Assembly (NCBI RefSeq): GCF_900635815.1
Contig: NZ_LR134173.1
Span: 2,574,001-2,638,000 of the forward strand
Length of the DNA: 64,000 nt
Source of the DNA: Legionella cherrii
GTDB taxonomy: Bacteria > Pseudomonadota > Gammaproteobacteria > Legionellales > Legionellaceae
Direction of reading: 5' to 3'
In this document: positions 38,596 through 48,007 of the stretch, piece by piece
Layout of the letters: each line of letters opens with the position of its first letter
Numbering within the stretch: position 1 is the stretch's first letter
Position numbers and translations under genes: made by a program
Notes under the pieces: model-generated
What the model was told of the DNA's origin: nothing
Database searches by the model: none
Seen by the model: only the letters and a program-made list of their open reading frames with translations

Positions 38596-39327
38596 TTATA
38601 TATTAGTGGCAGGAGCCCAACTCGGATCATTCTCTTCTTGTTCTTCCAATCTGAGCTCACTATTGTATCCAAGTATGTGTCGTATGAACGTGATAAGTTT
38701 CATTAGAATATTTTGCTGATTTGCTTCAAGACGCTCAAAAGCCTTGGTTACATTTGGCATGTCTGACAATTTTGTAAGTTCAAAAGAAGTGATCGCTACA
38801 ACATCGCGAGATATATTTATTTTAACACAGGTCTCAACCGCATCCACTGTTTCTCCTGTTTGGCTATCGGTAGCCAGAGTTTGCCAAATGCCTTTAAATA
38901 TAAAATCCACACTATTGTTATTAACAACTTGTAATTCTATTTTGTACTCGGGTAAGTAAGGAGACATCCATATAGGATTTTCATTTTCTAAATACAGTAA
39001 TGAGTCAACTATTTTGTTCATTGCATAGTGAATGCATGCTCTGCTTTGCAATGTCATATGTAAAATTTTATTTTGAAATGCAGCATCTTTAATGCCTCTA
39101 TCCTCTAAACAACGACGAAAAACATCTAGGGTTATTTTAGTATTTTTGACTCTTAATTCTGGAAAAGCGGCATAGCTTGAGCTTCGGCCAATTTCATTCT
39201 CATCCTCAGCATTAAAAGTAGAAATTGAACCATTTTGCTTCGATTCACGAATAATTGAATTTGCACTTTGAATTTGAGTAAAGAACCTTAAACCATTTGT
39301 AGCATACTCTAAATTTAATTTAGTCAT
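38596..39327 (-). CDS. orphan protein, start moved inward
   Basis: The product is soluble, mostly alpha/beta, and not recognised. I chose the ATG at 39327 (MTKLNLEYATNGLRFFTQ) rather than 39381, because TTGAGA lies at ribosome-site distance before it and the extra 18 residues are hydrophobic and AT-rich. That gives 243 residues. Segments VDFIFKGIWQTLATDSQTG and ISRDVVAITSFEL suggest a small ligand-binding or lipid-transfer-like fold, which is only a guess. It ends in Glu/Asp-rich residues (LEEQEENDPSWAP), as in some type IV substrates. Confidence 0.6.
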   Translation of the reverse strand: MTKLNLEYATNGLRFFTQIQSANSIIRESKQNGSISTFNAEDENEIGRSSSYAAFPELRVKNTKITLDVFRRCLEDRGIKDAAFQNKILHMTLQSRACIHYAMNKIVDSLLYLENENPIWMSPYLPEYKIELQVVNNNSVDFIFKGIWQTLATDSQTGETVDAVETCVKINISRDVVAITSFELTKLSDMPNVTKAFERLEANQQNILMKLITFIRHILGYNSELRLEEQEENDPSWAPATNI

Positions 39328-39654
39328 TTTGTTCTCAATAAAATCAAATAATATATTACATATTGAATTAAATTTAATCAAGTGATATTGGGGTAGTTCG
39401 GCTTTTTATACTGGCTGCCAGGATTATAACTTTATTTTATTAACATATGATTATGAGTGGTGATACCCCCACATCCCTCATATTCTAAGTTTGATTGAAA
39501 AATAATTAATAGAAAAGATGAATTTTGAGGTCATATGCATTTGTTTTTTAAGAGATATAAATACTTTGATTAACCGCCTTATTAAGCTTCAATATCTTCT
39601 ATAATATAAAGAAGTATTGAACATCCTTTGTCTAACCAGTTGCTAAGGAAATAA

Positions 39655-42600
39655 ATGATTTCTATAGACGGCTATGCATTACGAGAAAAAATGCGGCATA
39701 ACCATAATATTGATACCTATTATGCCTTGCGACTAAGAGACAGTCGTAGAGTTCTTCTTAAAACACCAAGTAAGCCACACTCCAGTTCTGAGAACTTGGC
39801 TATTTTGCAGCATGAATATTATTTACTGAATATGATTGAAGCTCCGACAATTATTAAAGCTTATGATTTTTTGCAAAATTTAAAAACGCCTGTATTAATT
39901 CTTGAGGATGTCAAAGGGCAATTATTAACCTCATACCTTCTTATGCATCAATTGGATATTGAGAGTTTTTTAATTTTATCATTGCAACTTGTTGATATAG
40001 TTGGAGAATTACATCAGCGACATATTATTCACAAAGAAATTAAGCCATCTAATATTGTTATTGATCCAGACCAACTCAACCTTAAGCTGGTTGACTTAAG
40101 TACCTCTTCCAAGTTAACTGAAGAAACCTTTGATTATTTGAAATTAGAAACATTAGAAGAAGACTTGGCCTATATCTCCCCAGAGCAAACTGGACGTATT
40201 AACCGTCCAGTTGATTATCGCACTGACTTTTATTCACTGGGTATCACATTTTATGAAATGTTGACTAATCGATTACCCTTTCAAACAGTTGATACACTTG
40301 AATTAGTACATTGTCATATTGCCAAAAAGCCACCAACCATATTAAATGTTAGACCTGATGCGCCCAGAATGCTGGATGCAATTATCGAGAAATTGTTGTG
40401 CAAAATGCCTGAGGATCGTTATTCCAGTATTATTGGATTAAAATCGGATCTTAAGGAGTGCTTAAATCAATGGCAACAAAAAGGAGCGATTAGTGATTTT
40501 ACCCTTGGTCGAAACGATATTCACGATCATTTAAGTATTTCTCGTAATTTATATGGCCGAGAACTACAAGTAGAAAAATTAATCAAAGCTTTTAATCGAA
40601 TTAGCCACAGTGGTAAAGAAATTGTTTTAATTGCGGGTTATTCTGGCATCGGAAAAACCTCATTAGTGAAAGAAGTACATAAACCGATTATTCAACGTAG
40701 GGGTTATTATATTCAGGGAAAATTTGATCAATTACAACGAAGTATCCCTTATAGCGCCATTGTTGCTGCATTTAAAAATTTAGTAAAACAAGTCCTATCA
40801 GAGAGTGAAACCAAACTAGAGAAGCTAAAAAAATTGCTTATCCATTCTTTAGGTAATATAGGTCAGGTTGTCATTGATGTTATTCCAGATGTTGAGCTCA
40901 TTATCGGCAAACAACCACCAGTACTCCCGTTGAGCCCTGCTGAAACTCAAATACGTTTTAATCTGGCCTTTCAAAATTTTGTACGAATCTTCGCTCAAGC
41001 AGAACATCCTCTCGTTATGTTTTTAGATGATTTACAATGGGCTGATAATTCTTCCCTAAATTTTATTGAAAACTTGTTACAGGATAGAGAAACGAATCAT
41101 TTACTCATTATTGGCGCTTATCGTGATAATGAAATCAATGATAATCACCCGTTACAATTAAGTATTAACAACCTAGATAAAAATAAAGTGAACTTAAGTA
41201 CTTTGACTCTACAGCCACTGCGCTTAAATAACATTCAAAGTCTTCTGGTCGATACATTATCCAGCTCACCCAAAAAAGTCCAAGATTTGGCCAAATGTGT
41301 TTTTTATAAAACTCAGGGTAACCCATTTTTTATTAATGAATTTCTAAAAATAATTTATGCACAAAACTTATTGGTTTTCTCTTATGAGCATGCTGCTTGG
41401 GAGTGGGACTTAAACAAAATTCAACAACAGAGTGCCACGGATAATGTCATTGATCTTTTGACTAGCAAAATTCACTTGCTCCCCAAAGCCACACAAGAAA
41501 TCTTAAAATTAGGAGCATGTTTCGGCTATCAATTCAACTTTAAAACCTTACAAATAATTACCAATCAATCCATTAGCCAGATAGCGGAACACTTGTGGGA
41601 AGCGATGAAAGCAAATTTAATCTACCCGGTTGAGGAAGTTTATAAAACATCGGGTTTGATGGGTTTAAATGAAAAAATTACATGTCTTGGCAACACATCA
41701 CTACATTATATTTTTGTTCATGACAGAGTTCAGCAAGCTGCTTATGAGTTAATTAATGAACACGAAAGACCGGATATTCATTTAAAGATAGGCAGATTAT
41801 TATTAAAAGAAAATCCCCTTGTTGAATATGATGAGCGGCTTTTTGATGTATTAAAACATTTTAATCAAAGTATTTCATTAATTCATAAATCAAGCGAACG
41901 ATTGAAGTTGGCTCAATATAATTTATGGGCAGGACAAAAAGCAAAATTGGCCTCAGCATATGATGTTGCAAATGAGCATCTAACTGTCGGTGTTGAACTA
42001 TTAAAACCATATAATTGGAAAAAAAATTATAATCTGATGTTCCAGCTTTTTAAGGAGTTTGCAGTTTGCAGATATTTAATTGGTGATTTTAAAATTGCAG
42101 ATGAGTATTTTAGCGAGCTATTAAACCACGCACACGATGCGCTGGATAAAATTGAAATTTATCGTTTGAAGATTGAAATGCTCTCGGCACTGGGAAAACA
42201 TACTGAAGCACTACAGATAGGATTAAATGCATTACGAAGTTTTGGCATGAAGATACCAACGAAACCCAGTTCAATAAATATATTGGCCTCGATCTTTAGA
42301 ATTAAATTTCAATTAAGACATACAAAAATTGAAAACCTACATTTACCTCTGATGAGTGACTTAAAGCAGATCGCGATAGTGAATCTAATTACTCAACTGC
42401 TCAATAGTGCATTTATCACGAATCAGCAATTGTTCGTGCTTCTGACCTGCAAAAATATTATCTTAAGCTTAAAGTACGGATATACTGAAAGTACATCGAT
42501 GTCAATTCCGGTCTATGCATTCATTATTATGCATTCCTTAAATTTTTACGATGATGCCATTTCATTTGTAACGCTTTATAACCGGCTGAAGAAAGAATAT

Positions 42601-45357
42601 GGTGCATCAAATTTTGAAGGTAAAAATCAATTTGTTCTAGGAACTTTTATTGAGCCCTATCAAAAATCACTTAATTTATGTAATAACACAGTGATTAAAG
42701 CATTTAAGTTGTGTTGTGAAGTAGGTGACTTAGTATACAGTAATTACAGTAACCTGCTTCTGATACTTCATTCATTTTCAGCGGGTAAAGAGTTAGATGA
42801 AAGTAAAAAATACATAAAATCGGCTTTATCGTTTATGTCACGCATGAACATTTCAGATTTTGTTAATGTAACCACTTTTTGGGATTATATGACGCAAGGT
42901 CTGGAGAAACCTGGCTTTACACAAATCAAACAATTATCTTTATTTGAAAAAAGTATCATTAGTGGAAAAAATAAAACCGAATTAAGCTTTTTCTATAGCT
43001 CTCTGACACAACTACACTTTCTCCTAGGGAATTTTGCTGAGGCAGTCAAAGCAGGAAGCAACCATGAGCTCTATTCGGAGTATGATAAAGGCATGATTAT
43101 CCATTTCGATGGTAAATTTTTCTATGCGTTATCCCTTTTAAGCTTATTAGCTCAGTTACCCAAAAATAAACATCGTCGTTATTTAAAAAAATTAAAGGAA
43201 CTCAAAGCATTTGTTAAAAAATATGAAACTTGGTGTCCTGGAAACTTTAAAGCTTATTCTTTACTTATAAATGCTGAATATATGAGTTTAAAGAAGCAAA
43301 ATGAGAGTGTCCTGGTACTCTATGAGCAAGCGATCGAAGCAGCTCTTACAAGCGGACTAGTCTTAGTTGCGGCAATTGCTAGTGAACGAGCTGCTTACTT
43401 TTGCGATAAAATCAAAATAGATAATATCGCAAAAATTTATCTGTCTCATGCCCATCATTATTTCAAGGATTGGGGGGCACATACTAAAGTAAAACATTTA
43501 GAACAATCTTCTCAGACAACGGCATTAATTAACTACTATCCCGATCTGCAAGTTAAAACACCAACTATAGATATGTTGACTGTTTTAAAATTTAATCAGC
43601 TTATTTCGAGTGAAATTCGACTTGATAAATTACTCCAAAAACTTTTAGTTATTGTATTAGAAAATGCGGGTGCACAACGAGGTATTATTCTGACTCAGGA
43701 TAATGATAAGTGGATGATTGAAGCAGAAGGAAATTTAGATCATCAAATGATCTACCTCAATAGCCCAATAGATCAGGAAAAGACTACAAGATACCCCACT
43801 TCCATCCTAAATTATGTTCAACGTACTCAAAAAGCCATTATTTTAAATGATGCAATTCAATCAGAACTCACTGTTCAAGATGAATATGTACAGCAAGAAA
43901 ATCCAAGATCTCTTTTAATGATGCCGTTGTTCTATAAGAGTCAATTATGTCGAATGCTATATTTAGAGAACAACAGCAGTAGCTGTACCTTTACTCCAAG
44001 TCATTTGGATAACTTGCAATTACTCGCTTCCCAAGCAATGATTTCGCTTGAAAATGCCAAACTTTATTATCAAGCGACCCATGATCCATTAACCGGACTG
44101 GCCAATCGAAATTTACTCTATGAAATATTTCAACACAATACAAATCAGGTGACCCGATTTCAGGGGAAGATTGCTTTATTATTTTTGGATATTGATTATT
44201 TTAAGGTAATTAATGACACTTTGGGACATGATAATGGAGATAAGATGCTGATGCATGTCGCAAAAACAATTACTTCCTGTTTACGTGAGTTTGATATCGC
44301 TGCTCGAATAGGTGGTGATGAATTTGCAATAATCCTGTTTAATATCAATTCAAAAGAACAAATTACAACAATCGTTGAGCGATTGCTCGCTGATATTACC
44401 AAACCAGTTCCTATAGATGAACATTTAATTCAAATCGCATCCAGTATGGGTATAAGTATCTACCCTGATGATGGGAAAAATATAGAAACTCTACTTAAAC
44501 AGGCTGATACAGCTCTTTATCAAGCAAAAGAGAAAGGAAGGAATCAATTTCATTATTACTCTAATGAACTCTATGAAGAGTACCAACAAACCCATGGGCT
44601 GGGTAAAGAATTACAGCGTGCCTATGATAGACAAGAGTTTTTCTTAAAGTATCAACCAGTTTGTGACGCACGCACAGGAAACATAGTTGGGCTTGAAGCT
44701 TTATTACGCTGGGCTCATCCAGAAAAAGGTGTCTTAGATGCAGGAAAGTTTATACCCAATTTAGAAAAAAGCCCATTAATCATTCCGGTTAGTGAATGGA
44801 TTATTAAAAATGTATGCCGCCAGGCGAAAAAATGGCAAGATAAAAAAATGCTCCCTGGGCCTATTGCGATTAATATATCCACAGTTCAATTTATTCGACA
44901 TTCACTGAGTAAAATCATTGCGGATGCATTGGCTGAAAATCAACTTGATACATCCTCTATTGAGTTGGAAATCACAGAATCAGTTTTCATTGAATATAGT
45001 GATAAGTTATACAAAGAAATTAATTTATTAAAAGAAATGGATATTAGTTTAGTGATTGATGATTTTGGTACTGGTTATTCGAGTTTATCTTATTTGAAAC
45101 ATTTACCCGTGAAAAAAATAAAAATCGATAAAGCATTTATTAATAATTGTCATAATGATTATTTAGATCAAACGATTATTAAAGCAATTGCAACAATTGC
45201 GCATAAGTTAAATATAAAGGTTGTTGCTGAAGGAGTTGAGAATGAATCACAACTTCACTTTTTACGGGAACAGGGTATTGATGGAATCCAAGGATTTTAT
45301 TATTACCATCCATTATCAGTAGAAGAATGTAAAATATATTTACAAAACAAAAAATAG
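39655..45357 (+). CDS. kinase-like / AAA ATPase / GAF / GGDEF / EAL protein
   Basis: A 1900-residue signalling protein. Domains in order: protein-kinase-like (about 1-275), AAA ATPase (295-560, Walker A GYSGIGKTS at 328-336, Walker B MFLDDLQWAD), a long helical TPR-like region (700-1290), GAF (1310-1465), GGDEF (1475-1640) and EAL (1650-1895). GGDEF is intact (1553-1557) with an I-site REFD five residues before; EAL is intact (Glu1681, VVAEGVE, DDFGTGYSSL). The kinase HRD is HKE (Glu128) and DFG is DLS (Asp147), so phosphotransfer is doubtful and this part may be a pseudokinase sensor. It can in principle both make and break c-di-GMP. Single gene, no partner. Confidence 0.92.
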   Translation: MISIDGYALREKMRHNHNIDTYYALRLRDSRRVLLKTPSKPHSSSENLAILQHEYYLLNMIEAPTIIKAYDFLQNLKTPVLILEDVKGQLLTSYLLMHQLDIESFLILSLQLVDIVGELHQRHIIHKEIKPSNIVIDPDQLNLKLVDLSTSSKLTEETFDYLKLETLEEDLAYISPEQTGRINRPVDYRTDFYSLGITFYEMLTNRLPFQTVDTLELVHCHIAKKPPTILNVRPDAPRMLDAIIEKLLCKMPEDRYSSIIGLKSDLKECLNQWQQKGAISDFTLGRNDIHDHLSISRNLYGRELQVEKLIKAFNRISHSGKEIVLIAGYSGIGKTSLVKEVHKPIIQRRGYYIQGKFDQLQRSIPYSAIVAAFKNLVKQVLSESETKLEKLKKLLIHSLGNIGQVVIDVIPDVELIIGKQPPVLPLSPAETQIRFNLAFQNFVRIFAQAEHPLVMFLDDLQWADNSSLNFIENLLQDRETNHLLIIGAYRDNEINDNHPLQLSINNLDKNKVNLSTLTLQPLRLNNIQSLLVDTLSSSPKKVQDLAKCVFYKTQGNPFFINEFLKIIYAQNLLVFSYEHAAWEWDLNKIQQQSATDNVIDLLTSKIHLLPKATQEILKLGACFGYQFNFKTLQIITNQSISQIAEHLWEAMKANLIYPVEEVYKTSGLMGLNEKITCLGNTSLHYIFVHDRVQQAAYELINEHERPDIHLKIGRLLLKENPLVEYDERLFDVLKHFNQSISLIHKSSERLKLAQYNLWAGQKAKLASAYDVANEHLTVGVELLKPYNWKKNYNLMFQLFKEFAVCRYLIGDFKIADEYFSELLNHAHDALDKIEIYRLKIEMLSALGKHTEALQIGLNALRSFGMKIPTKPSSINILASIFRIKFQLRHTKIENLHLPLMSDLKQIAIVNLITQLLNSAFITNQQLFVLLTCKNIILSLKYGYTESTSMSIPVYAFIIMHSLNFYDDAISFVTLYNRLKKEYGASNFEGKNQFVLGTFIEPYQKSLNLCNNTVIKAFKLCCEVGDLVYSNYSNLLLILHSFSAGKELDESKKYIKSALSFMSRMNISDFVNVTTFWDYMTQGLEKPGFTQIKQLSLFEKSIISGKNKTELSFFYSSLTQLHFLLGNFAEAVKAGSNHELYSEYDKGMIIHFDGKFFYALSLLSLLAQLPKNKHRRYLKKLKELKAFVKKYETWCPGNFKAYSLLINAEYMSLKKQNESVLVLYEQAIEAALTSGLVLVAAIASERAAYFCDKIKIDNIAKIYLSHAHHYFKDWGAHTKVKHLEQSSQTTALINYYPDLQVKTPTIDMLTVLKFNQLISSEIRLDKLLQKLLVIVLENAGAQRGIILTQDNDKWMIEAEGNLDHQMIYLNSPIDQEKTTRYPTSILNYVQRTQKAIILNDAIQSELTVQDEYVQQENPRSLLMMPLFYKSQLCRMLYLENNSSSCTFTPSHLDNLQLLASQAMISLENAKLYYQATHDPLTGLANRNLLYEIFQHNTNQVTRFQGKIALLFLDIDYFKVINDTLGHDNGDKMLMHVAKTITSCLREFDIAARIGGDEFAIILFNINSKEQITTIVERLLADITKPVPIDEHLIQIASSMGISIYPDDGKNIETLLKQADTALYQAKEKGRNQFHYYSNELYEEYQQTHGLGKELQRAYDRQEFFLKYQPVCDARTGNIVGLEALLRWAHPEKGVLDAGKFIPNLEKSPLIIPVSEWIIKNVCRQAKKWQDKKMLPGPIAINISTVQFIRHSLSKIIADALAENQLDTSSIELEITESVFIEYSDKLYKEINLLKEMDISLVIDDFGTGYSSLSYLKHLPVKKIKIDKAFINNCHNDYLDQTIIKAIATIAHKLNIKVVAEGVENESQLHFLREQGIDGIQGFYYYHPLSVEECKIYLQNKK

Positions 45358-45425
45358 AAAATTTGAACGATTGATTCCTTATAGCTCAAAGAGTTTTTTT
45401 TTATTTCATTTAAATCTTATATTTT

Positions 45426-45455
45426 TTTACAAAAATCATTTAAAGCATCTATACT
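45426..45455 (+). promoter_or_regulatory. possible promoter of the Spy-like gene
   Basis: TTTACA and TATACT are separated by 18 bases, and an AAGGAAGGG ribosome site follows before the ATG at 45497. This is a plausible sigma-70-type promoter. Confidence 0.45.
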
Positions 45456-45496
45456 TACCTATGATTTTATCATTTTAACTAAGGAAGGGACTTATC

Positions 45497-45937
45497 ATGT
45501 ATAAGAAAATCATACAAGCAGCTGCATTTACTTTTACGTTAGCACTTAGCCCAGTAGTATTAGCCCATTCTTGGGGCTGCGGGGAAGGATTGAAAAATAT
45601 GGTTGAATCATTAAAACTTGATGACAGCCAAAAATCTAAGATAAAACCTATTTTAGAGCAACTAAAATCAACAATACAAAATGATGCAGCTCAAATGAAG
45701 GGCTTACATGACCAACTCAATCAACAAGCTGAATCGGCCAATATGGATCAATCAACAGTTGACGGTTTAATTGATAAAAAGACAAAACTGATCGGCGACA
45801 TGATGAAAGCTAAGATCACAGCTAAGAATCAAATTTATGCAGTACTTAACCCACAACAAAAAACAGAACTTCAAAATAGAATGAAAAAAATGGAAGAAAA
45901 AATGAAAGAAAAATTTAAAAGCTGTCATGAAGAATAA
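45497..45937 (+). CDS. Spy/CpxP-like periplasmic protein
   Basis: A 146-residue exported protein with a signal peptide (residues 1-23, ALSPVVLA-H cleavage), then a helical, charge-rich body typical of Spy/CpxP chaperones. LKLDDSQKSKIKPILEQLKS and VLNPQQKTELQNRMKKMEEK correspond to the two LTxxQ-like repeats, here LDDSQ and LNPQQ. It would act in the periplasm on misfolded proteins or metal stress. AAGGAAGGG ribosome site. Single gene. Confidence 0.85.
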   Translation: MYKKIIQAAAFTFTLALSPVVLAHSWGCGEGLKNMVESLKLDDSQKSKIKPILEQLKSTIQNDAAQMKGLHDQLNQQAESANMDQSTVDGLIDKKTKLIGDMMKAKITAKNQIYAVLNPQQKTELQNRMKKMEEKMKEKFKSCHEE

Positions 45938-45970
45938 ACGAAGTATCCTAAACAACTCGCTAGACTGAGC

Positions 45971-46040
45971 CAAAATGTCGTGATTTTAGAACACGAAATA
46001 CAGCGTACATGAACAAAGCATTTAAAATCACGACATTTTG
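45971..46040. repeat. 18-bp perfect inverted repeat
   Basis: CAAAATGTCGTGATTTTA (45971-45988) and TAAAATCACGACATTTTG (46023-46040) are perfect inverted copies around a 34-base spacer. It lies 33 bp after the Spy-like gene. It may act as a terminator or be a small mobile repeat; the pattern is too long for an ordinary terminator loop. Confidence 0.65.
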
Positions 46041-46074
46041 CCAGGATAGTAGGATCGTCAACAGATCCAATTTC

Positions 46075-46106
46075 AATTCAGGAACAATAATTATTATTCC
46101 TGAATT
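46075..46106 (+). terminator. stem-loop before the amidase gene
   Basis: AATTCAGGAA and TTCCTGAATT form a 10-bp perfect stem with a 12-base AT-rich loop, ending 22 bp before the amidase ATG. Either the Spy transcript ends here or it acts in the amidase leader. Confidence 0.5.
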
Positions 46107-46127
46107 CTTAATCCAAACGGGCAAGAA

Positions 46128-47516
46128 ATGTTATTAGATGAATATCTATGTTGTGATGTAACCGAACTGGCAAAACGAATCAAAACACACGAAGTTAGCC
46201 CCCTTGAAGTCTTGAATTGTGCTCTTTCACGGATAAATGAAGTCAATACAACACTCAATGCGGTAGTGACTGATTGTTCCGATTTTGCAAAAAAATGTCT
46301 TACCAGCCTTCATGGTGATGAGCCATATTATGGTGTTCCTCTATTAATAAAGGATTTGGGGCAGCCCATTGCTGGAATACGAGGTACCGAAGGATCACGT
46401 TTTTTTGCTAAAAATATTCCTCAAATCACAAGTGATTTAGTGAGTAAGATGATTTCATTAGGTTTTATTCCTTTTGCAAAAACAAATACACCAGAGTTAG
46501 GCCTTTCCTATGTTACTGAGTCTGCATTATTAGGACCATGCCACAACCCTTATGACCTTAATAGAACTACAGGAGGATCTTCTGGGGGTTCAGCTGCAGC
46601 AATTGCTGCAGGTATTGCGCCTATCGCTACAGCTAGTGATGGAGGTGGCTCCATTAGGATTCCTGCAGCATGTTGCGGTTTATTCGGTTTTAAACCGACT
46701 AGGGGCTTAACTCCAACAGGTCCTTTAACGGATGAATTATGGTCTGGCCTGGCAGTCAACTTTGTGTTAACTCGCTCTTTACGAGATTCTGAGGCATTAT
46801 TTAAGCAATTGGCCGATCAATCTCGAGTGCATCCTCTTATTCCAGATAGAAAATTAAACATAATCTATTTAGATGGCGTTTTTGCACCAGTACCTGTTGC
46901 GAAACCATGCCTTGAAGCGGTACGCATAGTTGAAGAATTATTAAAAAGTTTAGGCCATACAATACAAAGAAAAAGTTTGGCATTAGATCTGCAAACTATC
47001 GGTGATTGTGTGATTTCCCTTATTGCCGCAAATACATATACCGTTATTAAAATCCAAGAAATTCAATTAAAGAAAAAAGCAACGCGTGATGAACTTGAGC
47101 CTGTGACATGGGAATTCTATCAACGGGGAAAAAAACTTTCTGCTGGTGAGTATTTAATTGCCAAGAGTCGTTTATACCAGCTCATTCAGCCCCTTCATCA
47201 GTTACTCAATCAAAATGATTTAGTACTAACGCCTGCTTTAGCTCAGCTTCCATTACGTATAGGAGAATTAAGTACACATGATGATTTTGAGCATTATTTA
47301 CAAAAAAATGTGGAATTTTCTCCCTTTACCTCATTGTTTAACCAAGCAGGCCTACCGGCGATGACCCTTCCAGTTATGTTCCATGATCAGCTTCCGATAT
47401 CAGTACAAATGGGGGCTACTCAAGGAAATGACTTATTGTTGTATTCTGTGGCAAAAAAAATACAATCCATGCTGCCTGATATGAGTCAAGTAATGCCCTT
47501 CAAGCTAAGCGAATAA
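46128..47516 (+). CDS. amidase-signature hydrolase
   Basis: A 462-residue amidase-signature enzyme, GatA-like in sequence but without GatB or GatC nearby. The catalytic Ser-cisSer-Lys triad is visible as Lys75 (PLLIKDL), Ser151 (TTGGSSGGSAAA) and Ser175 (DGGGSIRIP), with the 24-residue spacing usual in the family. It is likely a stand-alone amide or ester hydrolase; the substrate is unknown. Signal peptide absent, so cytosolic. Confidence 0.92.
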   Translation: MLLDEYLCCDVTELAKRIKTHEVSPLEVLNCALSRINEVNTTLNAVVTDCSDFAKKCLTSLHGDEPYYGVPLLIKDLGQPIAGIRGTEGSRFFAKNIPQITSDLVSKMISLGFIPFAKTNTPELGLSYVTESALLGPCHNPYDLNRTTGGSSGGSAAAIAAGIAPIATASDGGGSIRIPAACCGLFGFKPTRGLTPTGPLTDELWSGLAVNFVLTRSLRDSEALFKQLADQSRVHPLIPDRKLNIIYLDGVFAPVPVAKPCLEAVRIVEELLKSLGHTIQRKSLALDLQTIGDCVISLIAANTYTVIKIQEIQLKKKATRDELEPVTWEFYQRGKKLSAGEYLIAKSRLYQLIQPLHQLLNQNDLVLTPALAQLPLRIGELSTHDDFEHYLQKNVEFSPFTSLFNQAGLPAMTLPVMFHDQLPISVQMGATQGNDLLLYSVAKKIQSMLPDMSQVMPFKLSE

Positions 47517-48007
47517 ATGTGCCAAACAAAAAAATCTAAACTTTATCATTGATCGTTATTAAAGTGCTTCCGCCAGAATGTGATCCGCTTTTGTGCCAAC
47601 AAGCAAAAAAAAGCGCCATTAAAAAACAAAATCAGTTACGTTCAAGACCATATTATTTCCTTCGCAAATGCCCCCTTTTATTTTCCATGTAATGGCCAGC
47701 AACTATCTTGAGCGCATTACTTCTCAGCAGTCTGAATCTGCGATACTTGTAGTACGGCATTTTCTCAATGGCCCAGCCATCCTGCGCCTCGATGACTTCG
47801 TCGATGTCCCAAAACATTACTCAGATATTCTTACCACAGAGATTAGCAAAACTTTATGCGCAATTTAAAAGCTAGGTAATCCCGTCATACAGCAATTTTA
47901 ACAGGCTTAAGCTCGATAAGTCTCTAATTCAAAAAGAGATCTGTTAGGTTATATATCTCTGTGGTAGTATGCGCGCCTGCTTTAGCAAATAGAAAAGGAC
48001 TTAGCTG
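47517..48007. other. gap with weak ORFs on both strands
   Basis: About 490 bases. A 66-codon frame on the plus strand (47668-47868) and a 54-codon frame on the minus strand (MFWDIDEVIEAQDGWAIEKM onward) overlap; neither has a clear ribosome site or recognisable family. I cannot say which, if either, is real. The last 60 bases carry the ribosome site (AAAAGGAC) of the next gene. Confidence 0.3.

Noticed and set aside
47881..47940. CTTAAG as a PmrA box before the kinase gene
   Set aside because: Only one half-site is good; the partner position reads TAAGTC.
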